Program-made: the position numbers and the translations under genes
From: UBA5614 sp963667535
GTDB lineage: Bacteria; Cloacimonadota; Cloacimonadia; Cloacimonadales; Cloacimonadaceae
Assembly: GCA_963667535.2 (NCBI GenBank)
Contig: CAXXDU010000002.1
Span: forward strand, 620,001-684,000
Length of the DNA stretch: 64,000 nt
Reading direction: 5' to 3'
The notes under the pieces: model-generated
The model's input: the letters and a program-made list of their open reading frames with translations, nothing else
Databases searched by the model: none
What the model was told of the DNA's origin: nothing
Part shown: positions 45,090 to 54,972 of the stretch, in pieces
Layout of the letters: every line of letters begins with the position of its first letter
Numbering within the stretch: position 1 is the first letter of the stretch

Positions 45090-46094
45090 ATGATTGAAGT
45101 AACTCATCTAACCAGGCATTTCGATACTATAACTGCGGTTAATGATATTGCCTTTACTATTAACGAAGGCGAAATTGTCGGCTTTCTCGGACCAAACGGA
45201 GCAGGTAAAACAACTACTCTGAGAATGCTGGTCGGATATCTGCAACCGAGTTCCGGGAGTATTGTCATCATGGATAAGGATATCAATGCCGATCCGGTGG
45301 GGATTGCCCGTCAGATTGGATATTTGCCGGAGCAGAGCCCTCTTTACGATGATATGACAGTTTATGACTATCTGAAGTTCATAGCAGAAATCAGACATCT
45401 GAGCAAAGATGTTTTTGAAGAAAGATTGGACTTTGTGATAAATAAGTGCGGACTGAGAGAAGTTATCGGTCAGACCATTCAGACTCTTTCCAAGGGTTAC
45501 AGACAAAGAACAGGTTTGGCACAGGCAATCATTCATGACCCCAAAGTACTGATTCTGGACGAACCCACTTCAGGGCTTGACCCCAATCAAATTATGGAAA
45601 TCAGAGAGCTTATCACTGAGCTCGGAAAAGCAAAAACTGTTATCCTTTCCAGTCACATCATGCAGGAAGTACAAGCAGTTTGCGATAGAGTTATAATTAT
45701 CAACAAAGGTAAAATTGTAGCGGATGAACTGAAAGAGGAACTGGGTAAAAACCTCAGCACGCAAACCGTTCTCACTATGGAGATAGAAGCAGAAAATCCT
45801 GACTTTAATGAATGGATGGTATTGCATCCGGAAGCGAAACTAATAGATAGCAGCAATTCCGGTAAGCACTGGAAACTAGAATTCAGTTATCCTAGCCAGA
45901 TTGACTTGCAGAGAGAGCTTTCTCAATTTGTTTCTGCAAAACAGTGGTTAATCCTCGGAATGTATAAACAGCAACACAGTCTGGAAGAGATATTTCACTT
46001 TCTTACTACAGACACTGAGGTAATTGCCGAAGCTGTAGCAATTCCACAAATAGAAGCGGATATTCCGGCAGAGGAGAAAGATAGCGATGCGTGA
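45090..46094 (+). CDS. ABC transporter ATPase (GldA-like)
   Basis: A 334-residue ABC ATPase. Walker A is GPNGAGKTTTL (about 32-42), the signature LSKGYRQRTGLAQAI, Walker B VLILDEPTSGLD. The C-terminal extension (about 220-334) is as found in ABC-2-type and GldA ATPases; homologs pair with GldF/GldG in gliding bacteria, though many bacteria have this module without gliding. GGAG precedes the ATG. The stop overlaps the permease start by eight bases. Confidence 0.9.
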   Translation: MIEVTHLTRHFDTITAVNDIAFTINEGEIVGFLGPNGAGKTTTLRMLVGYLQPSSGSIVIMDKDINADPVGIARQIGYLPEQSPLYDDMTVYDYLKFIAEIRHLSKDVFEERLDFVINKCGLREVIGQTIQTLSKGYRQRTGLAQAIIHDPKVLILDEPTSGLDPNQIMEIRELITELGKAKTVILSSHIMQEVQAVCDRVIIINKGKIVADELKEELGKNLSTQTVLTMEIEAENPDFNEWMVLHPEAKLIDSSNSGKHWKLEFSYPSQIDLQRELSQFVSAKQWLILGMYKQQHSLEEIFHFLTTDTEVIAEAVAIPQIEADIPAEEKDSDA

Positions 46095-46809
46095 TATATT
46101 TATAATTGCTAAAAAGGAAATGAGAACTTACCTCAATTCTGTTTCCACCTATATAGTGTTCGTCGTTTTTCTGCTTATAAGTGGCTGGTTCTTTTCCACT
46201 CTGATGTTCAAAGCCGGGAAAGCAGAGCTGAGACAGCTTTTTACGATTTTACATATGGTTTACCTATTCTTTATTCCTGCTTTAACTATGGGTATGGTGG
46301 CAAAAGAAAAGGCAAGTAAGACGATTGAATTGCTTGCCACACTTCCGATTAAATTAAGGGCAATAGTCTGGGGTAAATTTGCTGCTGCCGTTGGGTTGCT
46401 TGTCATGATATTGCTTTTCACATTAGTACATTTGTTAACTGTGATGGTAATCGGTGAGAATATTGATTTCGGTTCAATCCTTTGCGGATATCTGGGTTTG
46501 ACACTAATCGGAGCAGCATATTGTGCAATCGGGATTTTTGCTTCAACCTTACAAGGTAATCAGATTTTGGCTTTTATCATCGGATTTGTCATATCACTCT
46601 TCTTTTTTGTTCTTCAGTACATTATTGTGCTGATACCAACCTCACTTGCAGGATTCTTTCAGATTCTGAGCTTTGATTATCATTTACAGAATTTTCTCAG
46701 AGGTGTAATCGATACACGAGATGTAATCTATCTGGGTTCAATCATTGTTGGCTTTATGCTCCTGGCGGAATTTATTTTGAAACTGAACAACAGGATGCAG
46801 GAGCGCTAA
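46087..46809 (+). CDS. ABC-2 type permease (GldF-like)
   Basis: A 240-residue permease with six hydrophobic segments; its N-terminus (IIAKKEMRTYLNSVSTYIV) and motif MGMVAKEKASKTIELLATLPI are typical of the GldF/NosY/CcmB-related ABC-2 permeases. It overlaps the ATPase by eight bases and is followed after one base by the GldG-like gene. Confidence 0.9.
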   Translation: MRDIFIIAKKEMRTYLNSVSTYIVFVVFLLISGWFFSTLMFKAGKAELRQLFTILHMVYLFFIPALTMGMVAKEKASKTIELLATLPIKLRAIVWGKFAAAVGLLVMILLFTLVHLLTVMVIGENIDFGSILCGYLGLTLIGAAYCAIGIFASTLQGNQILAFIIGFVISLFFFVLQYIIVLIPTSLAGFFQILSFDYHLQNFLRGVIDTRDVIYLGSIIVGFMLLAEFILKLNNRMQER

Positions 46810-46810
46810 G

Positions 46811-48514
46811 ATGGAAAACAAAATCATGAAGCAAATGCCCGAAACCCAGAAAAAAGCCAAAACACGTTCCATCTTTACAGGACTGATGCTGTCGATAGCT
46901 CTGTTGGTAATCCTAAATCTGCTATCTTCTTTCTTCTTCTATAGATTGGATTTATCTAAAGGGAAGATTCATACATTAAGCAAAACCAGCAAAAATCTGG
47001 TTCGTAAACTCAATGACAACGTTGTTGTAAAAGTATATTTATCAGGTAATCTGCCTCCGGATTATAGCACACTTGCCCGTTATACCAAAGATATTCTGGG
47101 AGAATATAAACAATACGGAGGAAACCGGTTTCGTTATGAAATAGTCAGCACCGCTAACGAAGATGAATTCAGCGGAGATGCTACACGTAGCAACGTCTTT
47201 GCCCAACGGGTCATGATTCTGGAAAATGATCAGCAAACAGTTCGCGATATTTATATGGGCTTAGCATTTGAATATAAAGGAAACAGAGAGACTCTAAACC
47301 TGACCAAGGACATTGAAGGCAGGATGGAATATGAAATTACTGCTATTATCAGGCGATTGACCAAAGTCACTTTGCCCAAGGTAAGTGTATTTCAGGATTC
47401 TCTGTATAATGCTGAGTATTACCGCTATTTTGAACACCATATCAACCAAAACTACAAGATTATCCCTACGGATTTGACTAATCCTGATATGTCGGCTAAA
47501 GTGCTCATTTTCCCCGGTGTGGTTGATTCGCTTTCTGCCCTTCAACTGTTCAATCTTGACCAATACATCATGCATGGTGGCAGTGTGCTGATGTTGCAGG
47601 ACAGGGTCTTTGGCCTGGTGCAATATAATACTGCTGAGGAAATCCACTCAAATCTGTTTAAGTTCATTGAACAGTATGGCGTTGAGATAAAGCCAAATCT
47701 GGTTATGGATCAATCCTGCGCACCTATTAATATGAGCCAGCGTTCAGGAATTTATGTAATAGATGTACCAATGCCTTTTCCTCCAATACCATTAATCCAG
47801 GGTATGAAATCATCAGTTATCAGCCGTGGTTTATCTGACATTCTGCTGTATCTGTGCTCAGAGATAAATCTGAAACCTCGGGTAAAGGGTATAACGATAA
47901 CACCTTTGCTACAGACTTCATCCAATTCCGGTATCATGCAGGGACCTACTTTTGATATTAGCCCTGAGAAATTTTTGGGACAGAAACTGATGTCTACTCT
48001 TATGGCTCCGCCGATAACTGTTTCAGCATTGTATTCAGGCACTTTCACAAGCTATTTTGCCAGGATACCTTCCATTGTTTCCACTCCGGGTTTCGTAGCA
48101 CAGACTAATAAAAGCGAAATCATCGTAGTTACTGATTCTGATTTTATCAGGGATTTCATTTCCAGCGCATCAAGCTCCAACCTGATGTTTCTGCTAAATG
48201 CAGTTGACTATCTGCTCAAAGATGTATCTTTGAGTGAAGTGCGTTCCAGAACCATTCTTAATAGTCCTTTGGAAATAAACCGCTGGTTGTACAGACTTGA
48301 GATTTCTCCTGACCGTATTCCGCAAATTGAACCTACTATCAAAAAAATTGTTAAAGGTATAAATCTGATTATTCCTTCTCTTCTTCTCATCCTGCTTGGA
48401 ATCAGACGTTTCTTTAAACTAAAGAAAGCACGCCGTGCAATTCAGAACCGCTTCAGTATAAACAAACAGGAAGTAAAAGCAACTGAAGAGGCTGAAGAGG
48501 AGAAGCCTGCATGA
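46811..48514 (+). CDS. GldG-like ABC-associated protein
   Basis: A 567-residue protein of the ABC-transporter-associated (PF09822, GldG) family. An N-terminal helix (about 24-45) is followed by a large extracytoplasmic domain, opening HTLSKTSKNLVRKLNDNVVVKVYL, and a C-terminal helix (about 510-535) before a basic cytoplasmic tail. It probably forms the extracytoplasmic part of the ABC system. Translation is coupled to the next gene by an ATGA overlap. Confidence 0.88.
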   Translation: MENKIMKQMPETQKKAKTRSIFTGLMLSIALLVILNLLSSFFFYRLDLSKGKIHTLSKTSKNLVRKLNDNVVVKVYLSGNLPPDYSTLARYTKDILGEYKQYGGNRFRYEIVSTANEDEFSGDATRSNVFAQRVMILENDQQTVRDIYMGLAFEYKGNRETLNLTKDIEGRMEYEITAIIRRLTKVTLPKVSVFQDSLYNAEYYRYFEHHINQNYKIIPTDLTNPDMSAKVLIFPGVVDSLSALQLFNLDQYIMHGGSVLMLQDRVFGLVQYNTAEEIHSNLFKFIEQYGVEIKPNLVMDQSCAPINMSQRSGIYVIDVPMPFPPIPLIQGMKSSVISRGLSDILLYLCSEINLKPRVKGITITPLLQTSSNSGIMQGPTFDISPEKFLGQKLMSTLMAPPITVSALYSGTFTSYFARIPSIVSTPGFVAQTNKSEIIVVTDSDFIRDFISSASSSNLMFLLNAVDYLLKDVSLSEVRSRTILNSPLEINRWLYRLEISPDRIPQIEPTIKKIVKGINLIIPSLLLILLGIRRFFKLKKARRAIQNRFSINKQEVKATEEAEEEKPA

Positions 48515-49479
48515 AGAAAAGCCATTGGATAACCCTGATTGTGGTGGTTCTATTGGTTGGGATATACTTTATTGCCAGAAACAAACAGCCTGTAGAAAGG
48601 GAATTACGTTTCTTCAAAGCAGATTCATCTGCAATTGGAAAGCTTGAATTTATCACTACTGAAGATACTGTCATCGTTCAGAAGAAGGGAAATAGCTGGC
48701 AATTGACTTACCCACTGGTATGGGATGTAAGCGAACAGCAGCTAAGTTCCTTTTTTAGCCAGATTTTGCCAATCCAAACTTCCACGACTCCGATGTCAGA
48801 AGACAAGAATCTGCAAAGGATGTATAAAGTAGATGAAGCAGGAGCTGTGCAGGTTAAAACATATGATAAATCAGGAAAACTCATTGACCATGTCTATATA
48901 GGCAATGGGACTGAAACATCTTTTGATTATGGCAGAAAACAGGGAGATAACAAAATCTACCAATTCAAGACTAATATTACCAATGTAGTTAACCCTGATA
49001 TATTTCAATGGCGCTCTCCCAATATCACCAATCTCAAGTTTCAGCAAATTGACCATATTAATGTCGAATATACTAAAAATGCATATACTCTTACTACCGT
49101 TGGTGACAGCATCAGATATACTGATAAAAAAGAGAGCTTTATGATTCCCATCTACAACAGAGCTCAGTACAAGATCGTCAATGCTCTGGAAAACCTGATG
49201 ACCTGGCAATTTATGGATAAAGATACTGAACAATATGCTAAAGCATTTCAAAATCCTGATTGCAGGATAACGGTATATCTGAAAAACAAAAGTACTAAGA
49301 CTTTTTCTCTGATACATGTAAAAACTGCAGTCACTGAAATTCTTCCCAACGGACAGCCGAATGATGTGATAATTCTCATGATGATAGATAACAAACTCAC
49401 TCCTCTTTACCAAATGACGGGGGATTTTATTAACAGGTTCACTCGTTCTGCCAATCATTTTAAAGTAGAAAATGAATAA
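48511..49479 (+). CDS. DUF4340-domain protein, periplasmic
   Basis: A 322-residue protein with one N-terminal membrane helix (WITLIVVVLLVGIYFIA) and a DUF4340-type domain (about 30-320; FFKADSSAIGKLEFITTEDTVIVQKKGNSW in part). DUF4340 proteins are commonly encoded beside GldG-like proteins and are thought to be extracytoplasmic. It starts inside the GldG-like stop (ATGA) and overlaps the GNAT gene by eight bases, which makes one tightly coupled operon. Confidence 0.85.
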   Translation: MKKSHWITLIVVVLLVGIYFIARNKQPVERELRFFKADSSAIGKLEFITTEDTVIVQKKGNSWQLTYPLVWDVSEQQLSSFFSQILPIQTSTTPMSEDKNLQRMYKVDEAGAVQVKTYDKSGKLIDHVYIGNGTETSFDYGRKQGDNKIYQFKTNITNVVNPDIFQWRSPNITNLKFQQIDHINVEYTKNAYTLTTVGDSIRYTDKKESFMIPIYNRAQYKIVNALENLMTWQFMDKDTEQYAKAFQNPDCRITVYLKNKSTKTFSLIHVKTAVTEILPNGQPNDVIILMMIDNKLTPLYQMTGDFINRFTRSANHFKVENE

Positions 49480-49894
49480 AACAGTCATAGTCACAAAATT
49501 AAACGAAGTTTACTATCAGGCAGCTTCTGCCTTGTGGACAATTTCAGGAGTCGGCAATCCGGCACGGGGTGATACATTCGAAGCAGTCGAAAAGACGCTA
49601 ATCAACGGTGGCCGGTTAATCCTTGTTTATGAAGATAATACAGCTATCGGCACAGTTTGGCTTACTCATGACCATCGCAGACTTTATATCCATCATATGG
49701 CAGTTCATCCTGAATATCAAAACAAAGGTTATGGCAAAATCCTGATGCAGGAAGCACTTGCTTTTGCTAAAGAACTAAAACTCCAGACCAAGCTGGAAGT
49801 TCATCCGGATAATCTACCGGCTAATAAGCTCTATGCTCAATTCGGCTTTGAAGCTTTGGATGGTTATCGCATTATGATTAAAAGGGATGTGTAA
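49472..49894 (+). CDS. GNAT-family N-acetyltransferase
   Basis: A 140-residue acetyltransferase with the acetyl-CoA site (HHMAVHPEYQNKGYGKILMQ; Q/R-x-x-G-x-G/A at NKGYGK). The typical strand and helix order is visible (IGTVWLTHDHRRLYIHHMAVHP). The substrate is unknown. The ATG overlaps the DUF4340 stop by eight bases, so translation is coupled. The role beside an ABC system is unclear; it may be a passenger gene. Confidence 0.85.
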   Translation: MNKTVIVTKLNEVYYQAASALWTISGVGNPARGDTFEAVEKTLINGGRLILVYEDNTAIGTVWLTHDHRRLYIHHMAVHPEYQNKGYGKILMQEALAFAKELKLQTKLEVHPDNLPANKLYAQFGFEALDGYRIMIKRDV

Positions 49895-49896
49895 TC

Positions 49897-50982
49897 TTGC
49901 ATTATCTTCCAACCCGCATTATTTATGGAGAAAGCGCAGTGTCAAATTGCTCTGCCTATATAAAGTCTTTAGGCAGGAAAGCACTTCTGATCACCGGAAA
50001 GCACTCTGCCCTTGCCTGTGGGGCACAGGCTGACATTATCTCAGTACTCAATCAGCTTCAAATTGATTGGGTTCTGTTTAATGAAGTTAAGGAAAATCCT
50101 GACTTACAGACTGTTATGGCCGGAGCTAAAGCATTTGAGGATAATCTATGTGATTTTCTCATCGGCATTGGTGGCGGAAGTCCGATAGACGCAGCCAAAG
50201 CTATTTCATTGGTCTCTGCCAATCAGCTTGATATCGACAGCATCTACAATACCGCAGCCTTTATAAAATCTCATCCTGTTGTTGCAATTCCCACTACTGC
50301 CGGTACAGGTACAGAAGCAACTCAATACTCAGTGCTGACTGATGCGGTCAAACAAAAGAAAGCAGGTTTCGGGCATGACCTTGCCTATCCCGTTCTTTCA
50401 CTGGTTGACCCCAAATATACACTTTCCTTATCAAAAGAAGTTACTCTTAATACTTCAATTGATGCGCTCAGTCATCTACTGGAAGGCATTTATTCCAATA
50501 AACGTAGTCCTCTCATTTATCCCATTATTTTTGAGGGTGTGCTTCTGATTTACTCAAATCTTTCCACTGTTCTGCAAAACCTTACTGATTATCAAGGCAG
50601 GGAAGCATTGATGCGTGCCAGCTTGTATGGTGGTATTACAATTTCTCATACCAGCACCACTCTGCAGCACTCCATTGGTTATCCCCTAACATCTGTTTAT
50701 AACATTCCTCATGGACTGGCAAACGGTATCGTGATGAAAGATATGATGGAATTGTATTATCCTGCGATTAAGCATGAATTGGATGAACTCTTTGCTTATC
50801 TGAAGATTACTAAGCAGGAATTTTATAAATGGCTGGATTCGCTTGGGATGTCAGCTGGAATAACTGTAACAGATGATTTTATCAATGAAAAGATTCCTGA
50901 AGTACTTGCCAGCCGCAATATGGCAAATAATCCATTTGAAGTGAGTTCTGACGATATCCGCAAAATATATCTGAGTCTATGA
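49897..50982 (+). CDS. Iron-containing alcohol dehydrogenase
   Basis: A 361-residue group III (Fe) alcohol dehydrogenase. It has GGGSPIDAAKAIS (NAD-binding loop), TTAGTGTEATQYSVL, and metal-binding positions in SIDALSHLLEGIYS, HSIGYPLTS and NIPHGLANGIV. The start is TTG at 49897, two bases after the GNAT stop, with AAAGGGATG at loose spacing; N-terminal YLPTRIIYGESAV is the normal family opening. It interconverts aldehydes or ketones and alcohols. It is likely to be co-transcribed with the preceding operon. Confidence 0.88.
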   Translation: MHYLPTRIIYGESAVSNCSAYIKSLGRKALLITGKHSALACGAQADIISVLNQLQIDWVLFNEVKENPDLQTVMAGAKAFEDNLCDFLIGIGGGSPIDAAKAISLVSANQLDIDSIYNTAAFIKSHPVVAIPTTAGTGTEATQYSVLTDAVKQKKAGFGHDLAYPVLSLVDPKYTLSLSKEVTLNTSIDALSHLLEGIYSNKRSPLIYPIIFEGVLLIYSNLSTVLQNLTDYQGREALMRASLYGGITISHTSTTLQHSIGYPLTSVYNIPHGLANGIVMKDMMELYYPAIKHELDELFAYLKITKQEFYKWLDSLGMSAGITVTDDFINEKIPEVLASRNMANNPFEVSSDDIRKIYLSL

Positions 50983-51090
50983 TGAAGATAATGCTGTAAT
51001 CTTTAACGATGAAATTCTAATTGACATAAAGACTTGCACTTTCCTTTTTGGACAAAATTATTTATATATCTCTGTTATTGAGAGGTGCAG

Positions 51091-52221
51091 ATGCCGATTA
51101 CTGTGAAGCAAGTCACTACTAAGTCTGAAATGAAGACTTTTATATACCTACCCGAAAAAATCCATGCCAATCATAAGGGTTGGGTTCCTCCTTTTTACTC
51201 TGATGATGCCCGTTCATTTGACCCCAAACGCAATCTGTCGCTTGGATACTGTGACCATATATTTGCCATGGCTTATGATAACGGCAAACCTGTGGGAAGA
51301 GTAGCCGGGATTATTAACCACCGTTATAACAAGAATGCCGGAGTCCAGCATGTCCGTTTTGGCTATATGGAAGTTCCTGAACGCATTGAAGTGATGGAAG
51401 CGTTGCTTGCTTATGTAGAAAAGTGGGGTAAGGACAAAGGCATGACCAAAATCGTCGGACCTATGGGCTTTACAGAAGAAGACCCGGAAGCCTTTATCAT
51501 CGAGGGTTTTGATGAAGTCACTAATCTTGCCACCAATCAGAACTTCCCGGCTATACCCGGTTATCTGGAAAAACTCGGCTATTCCAAAGAAGTGGACTAT
51601 TTCGTTTATGTTATAAATGTTAAGAATGCACTTAATGACGATTATCACAAACTCTATAAATGGGTTAAGCGTAACAAAGATTTTCATCTGAAAGAATTCA
51701 CAACCAAGAAAGAACTGTGGAAGTATATCGTCCCCATCTTTCGTCTTATGAATCAGAGCTTTATGGTGCTCTTTGGCTATTCTCCTTTTGAAGAACAGGA
51801 GATGATTGAATTCGCCGGACGCTATATGCCGGGAGTTGACCCGCGCTTTATCAAATGTGTAGTCAATAATCAGGATGAAGTTATAGGCTTTATCGTAGCT
51901 GTTCCCAATATGTCCAGCGGTATAATTAAAGCCAGAGGCAGGCTTTTCCCCTTTGGATTTATTCATATCCTAAGTGCCCGCAAACACGCTAAAAAGCTGG
52001 ATATGTATATGGGTGCTGTCAAAGAAGAATACCGCAGCAAAGGCATTGATGTCCTGATGGGTTACCGTTTGCTGGAAGAATGCCGTGATGCCGGCATTGA
52101 AGTTATAGACAGTCACCATGAATTAGAGCAGAATATCGCTGTCCGTTCCGAAATGGAGCGTGGTGGTGGTAAAATATATAAAAAATACCGTATCTATCAG
52201 AAAAAACTCGTATCGGAATAG
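51091..52221 (+). CDS. GNAT-fold hypothetical protein
   Basis: A 376-residue protein of unknown function. The ATG at 51091 is used, since GAGAGGTG is its site and the GTG at 51085 falls inside it. The opening half (WVPPFYSDDARSFDPKRN, MAYDNGKPVGRVAGIINHRYN, GPMGFTEEDPEAFIIEGFDE) and a later GNAT-like end (KKLDMYMGAVKEEYRSKGIDVLMGYRL) match a widespread uncharacterised N-acetyltransferase-like family with duplicated GNAT folds. A TTGACA lies at 51021. Confidence 0.75.
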   Translation: MPITVKQVTTKSEMKTFIYLPEKIHANHKGWVPPFYSDDARSFDPKRNLSLGYCDHIFAMAYDNGKPVGRVAGIINHRYNKNAGVQHVRFGYMEVPERIEVMEALLAYVEKWGKDKGMTKIVGPMGFTEEDPEAFIIEGFDEVTNLATNQNFPAIPGYLEKLGYSKEVDYFVYVINVKNALNDDYHKLYKWVKRNKDFHLKEFTTKKELWKYIVPIFRLMNQSFMVLFGYSPFEEQEMIEFAGRYMPGVDPRFIKCVVNNQDEVIGFIVAVPNMSSGIIKARGRLFPFGFIHILSARKHAKKLDMYMGAVKEEYRSKGIDVLMGYRLLEECRDAGIEVIDSHHELEQNIAVRSEMERGGGKIYKKYRIYQKKLVSE

Positions 52222-52278
52222 ACTCAGATTAGATAAATACCTGATGTAGAATTCCCACATAAGGAGTTGATAGACACT

Positions 52279-54495
52279 ATGAAAAAGCTTCTTTTTACAC
52301 TTTTAGTCATCTTACTTTGTTCTCTCATTTATGCTCAAGTTGAACCTGATTGGCTCTGGGCAAATAATGCCGGATATTCATACTCTGATCAGGCTTTCGG
52401 TGTCGCCATAGACAATAACGGTAATACATATATAACAGGCACTTATTCTGCTTATGCCAGTTTCGGCACTATTATGTTAGGGGCAATTTCAGGATTCGAT
52501 ATTTTCGTAGCTAAACTTGATTCTACAGGTACATGGCTTTGGGCAAAAAGTGCGGGGAGTATAAATGTAGATTGTGGCTATGGCATCTCTGTTGATGATA
52601 GTGGTAATTGTTACATAACCGGCTCTTGTTCCAATGCTACCTATTTTGGTAGTACCACTCTTAACTGTACCGGATTAGTAGATATCTTTGTAGCCAAGCT
52701 TGATACAAATGGCAACTGGTTATGGGCTAAACGTGCGGGAGGATCTGGTTTGAACCGCGGTCAGGGCATTGCTACAGATAGTGCCGGAAATAGTTATGTT
52801 ACAGGTTATTTTGGAGGTTCAGGTAGTTTTGGTTCAATTCCGCTGACCAGTAGCGGTGATGCTGATGCCTTTGTCGCAAAGCTGGATACAAATGGCAACT
52901 GGCTTTGGGCTAATCTTGCCGGTGGAGCAGGTTCTGATTATGGATGTGGTATAACCTGCGATGAAAACGGCAATTGTTATGCTACCGGTAATTTTACAGG
53001 AATTGCAACATTTGGTACAACTACATTTACAAGTAACGGGAGCGCTGACATATATATCGCCAAATTAGATAGCAATGGCAATTGGCTGTGGGCAAATCTC
53101 GCCGGTGGAATAGGTGGAGATTATGGATGTGGTATTGCTACTGATAATGGTGGTAATTGCTATGCAACAGGCGTTTTTACAAATTCTGCTGCTTTTGGCA
53201 CTACTACTCTCACTGAAACAGGGAATGGTGATATCTTTGCCACCAAACTTGATACAACCGGCAACTGGTTATGGGCTTATCGTGCAGGAGGAACAGGTTA
53301 CGAGTGTGGAAACAGTATCTCCACAAATAGCAATGGGAGCTGTTATATAACTGGATTATTTGAAGGTGCTTGCAGCTTTGGTAATACAACTCTGACTAGT
53401 GCAGGATATACAGATATTTTCATCGCTGAACTATTAAATGATGGCAATTGGTTATGGGCTTTCCGTGCCGGTGCAAATGGGACAGACAAAGGGCAAAGCA
53501 TCTTTACCGACAACAATCGAAATACTTACATATCAGGATCATTTACTAATACTGCCACTTTTGGCAATACCTCAATTACCAGCACGTCACAAAGCGTAGA
53601 TATCTTCGTTGCGAAGTTTCATAACCCGGAATTGGTAAATGATTTATCAGCTTTATCAATACTTGGAAGTACTACTCCCGGTTTGGGTACACCCTCAGAC
53701 TATGTTATCTCTGTTAAAAACCTTGGTAATGTTGCCAGTAGCGACTATATAGTGAAGCTGATGATGGAAGGGGATATTGAGCTTGATTCAGTTTTAGGTA
53801 TAGCCATTGAACCGCAGGACAGTCTTGATTTTACATTGTCCTGGACTCCCGATATCAGCGGATCTGCTAACATATATGGAAAAGTTGTCTCCTCTTCTGA
53901 TGAAGATTCACTCAATGATTGTACAGCAAACCTGAATGTGGTTGTACAATCAGAAGGAACAGTTACCGGTAACGTCGTTGATAATCTAAATAACCCACTT
54001 CCGGGTGTTACTGTTACTTGCGGAACAGAAAGTGCCATCACTGATTCAACAGGTGTTTATAATATTCAAATCTCTCCAGGGGTATACGATGTAATTGCCA
54101 GCTATCAAGGCTTTATACCGGCAACACAATCCGGAATTGAAATCTTAATTGCACAAACCACCATAGTAAATTTCCAAATGTCTGTCACCATTAACGGAAA
54201 CGCCAATTACCCTGTAATCAGAACAGCCCTGTATGGAAACTTCCCGAATCCCTTTAATCCCGAAAGTACCATTCGTTACAGCTTGAAAACAGCCTGCCCT
54301 GTGTCAATCACTATCTACAATTCAAAAGGAATGCTTGTGAAGACTCTGGTTGATGAAATTAACCACAAGGGTTTTCACGAAATAGTCTGGAGAGGTGATG
54401 ACAGTTATCAGCATAAAGTTGCCAGCGGTATATATTATTACAAAATGATTTCAGGTAATTATACTGAAACCAGAAAGCTTGTATTACTCAAATAA
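52279..54495 (+). CDS. Secreted SBBP-repeat beta-propeller protein with sorting-type C-terminus
   Basis: A 738-residue protein; the ATG at 52279 is chosen because AAGGAG lies 12 bases before it and the product starts with a signal peptide (MKKLLFTLLVILLCSLIYAQ). Seven SBBP-type beta-propeller repeats of about 52 residues follow, each with GNCYxTG, FG, DIFVAKLD and NGNWLWA. Then come a CARDB-like adhesion domain (about 455-560), a carboxypeptidase-regulatory-like domain (TVTGNVVDNLNNPLPGVTV) and a final FlgD/type IX-like domain with NFPNPFNPESTI ending RKLVLLK. Predicted surface-exposed adhesin. The next gene starts three bases after the stop. Confidence 0.88.
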   Translation: MKKLLFTLLVILLCSLIYAQVEPDWLWANNAGYSYSDQAFGVAIDNNGNTYITGTYSAYASFGTIMLGAISGFDIFVAKLDSTGTWLWAKSAGSINVDCGYGISVDDSGNCYITGSCSNATYFGSTTLNCTGLVDIFVAKLDTNGNWLWAKRAGGSGLNRGQGIATDSAGNSYVTGYFGGSGSFGSIPLTSSGDADAFVAKLDTNGNWLWANLAGGAGSDYGCGITCDENGNCYATGNFTGIATFGTTTFTSNGSADIYIAKLDSNGNWLWANLAGGIGGDYGCGIATDNGGNCYATGVFTNSAAFGTTTLTETGNGDIFATKLDTTGNWLWAYRAGGTGYECGNSISTNSNGSCYITGLFEGACSFGNTTLTSAGYTDIFIAELLNDGNWLWAFRAGANGTDKGQSIFTDNNRNTYISGSFTNTATFGNTSITSTSQSVDIFVAKFHNPELVNDLSALSILGSTTPGLGTPSDYVISVKNLGNVASSDYIVKLMMEGDIELDSVLGIAIEPQDSLDFTLSWTPDISGSANIYGKVVSSSDEDSLNDCTANLNVVVQSEGTVTGNVVDNLNNPLPGVTVTCGTESAITDSTGVYNIQISPGVYDVIASYQGFIPATQSGIEILIAQTTIVNFQMSVTINGNANYPVIRTALYGNFPNPFNPESTIRYSLKTACPVSITIYNSKGMLVKTLVDEINHKGFHEIVWRGDDSYQHKVASGIYYYKMISGNYTETRKLVLLK

Positions 54496-54498
54496 ACT

Positions 54499-54957
54499 AT
54501 GTATACTATCATCAATGCTAAAGACTATCCCAACGGTCTGGAAACAGCCGTTCAATATATTCATAGCAAATGGGGCAGACCGGAGAACTATCCATTCTAC
54601 TATGATGCAATTAATCATTCTTCTGAACAAGATAAACCTCTACCCAGATTTTATCTCATGCTCAAGGAAACCGAAATTGTCGGATGCTATGCATTGCTGA
54701 CCAATGACCTGATTAGTAGACAAGACCTCTATCCCTGGCTGGGATGTCTCTTTATTGAAGCAACAGAAAGAGGAAACCAACTGGGTAATTATCTTATGCA
54801 ACATGGCATTGCAGAAGCGAAAAGACTTGGGTTTAAAAAGGTTTATCTGACCACAGACCATGACGGTTATTATGAAAAATATGGCTGGCAACGTATGGAA
54901 GACGGTTATGACTTTTGGGGCAACAGCACCCGCATCTATCAGATATCATCTGACTAA
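54499..54957 (+). CDS. GNAT-family N-acetyltransferase
   Basis: A 152-residue GNAT protein with the acetyl-CoA pattern CLFIEATERGNQLGNYLMQ (Q/R-x-x-G-x-G/A as RGNQLG). The N-terminal half (AINHSSEQDKPLPRFYLMLKETEIVG) and the end DHDGYYEKYGWQRM are typical. Only three bases separate it from the SBBP gene, so co-transcription is likely, but there is no clear shared role. The substrate is unknown. Confidence 0.8.
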   Translation: MYTIINAKDYPNGLETAVQYIHSKWGRPENYPFYYDAINHSSEQDKPLPRFYLMLKETEIVGCYALLTNDLISRQDLYPWLGCLFIEATERGNQLGNYLMQHGIAEAKRLGFKKVYLTTDHDGYYEKYGWQRMEDGYDFWGNSTRIYQISSD

Positions 54958-54972
54958 ATCCAATCTTCAGAG

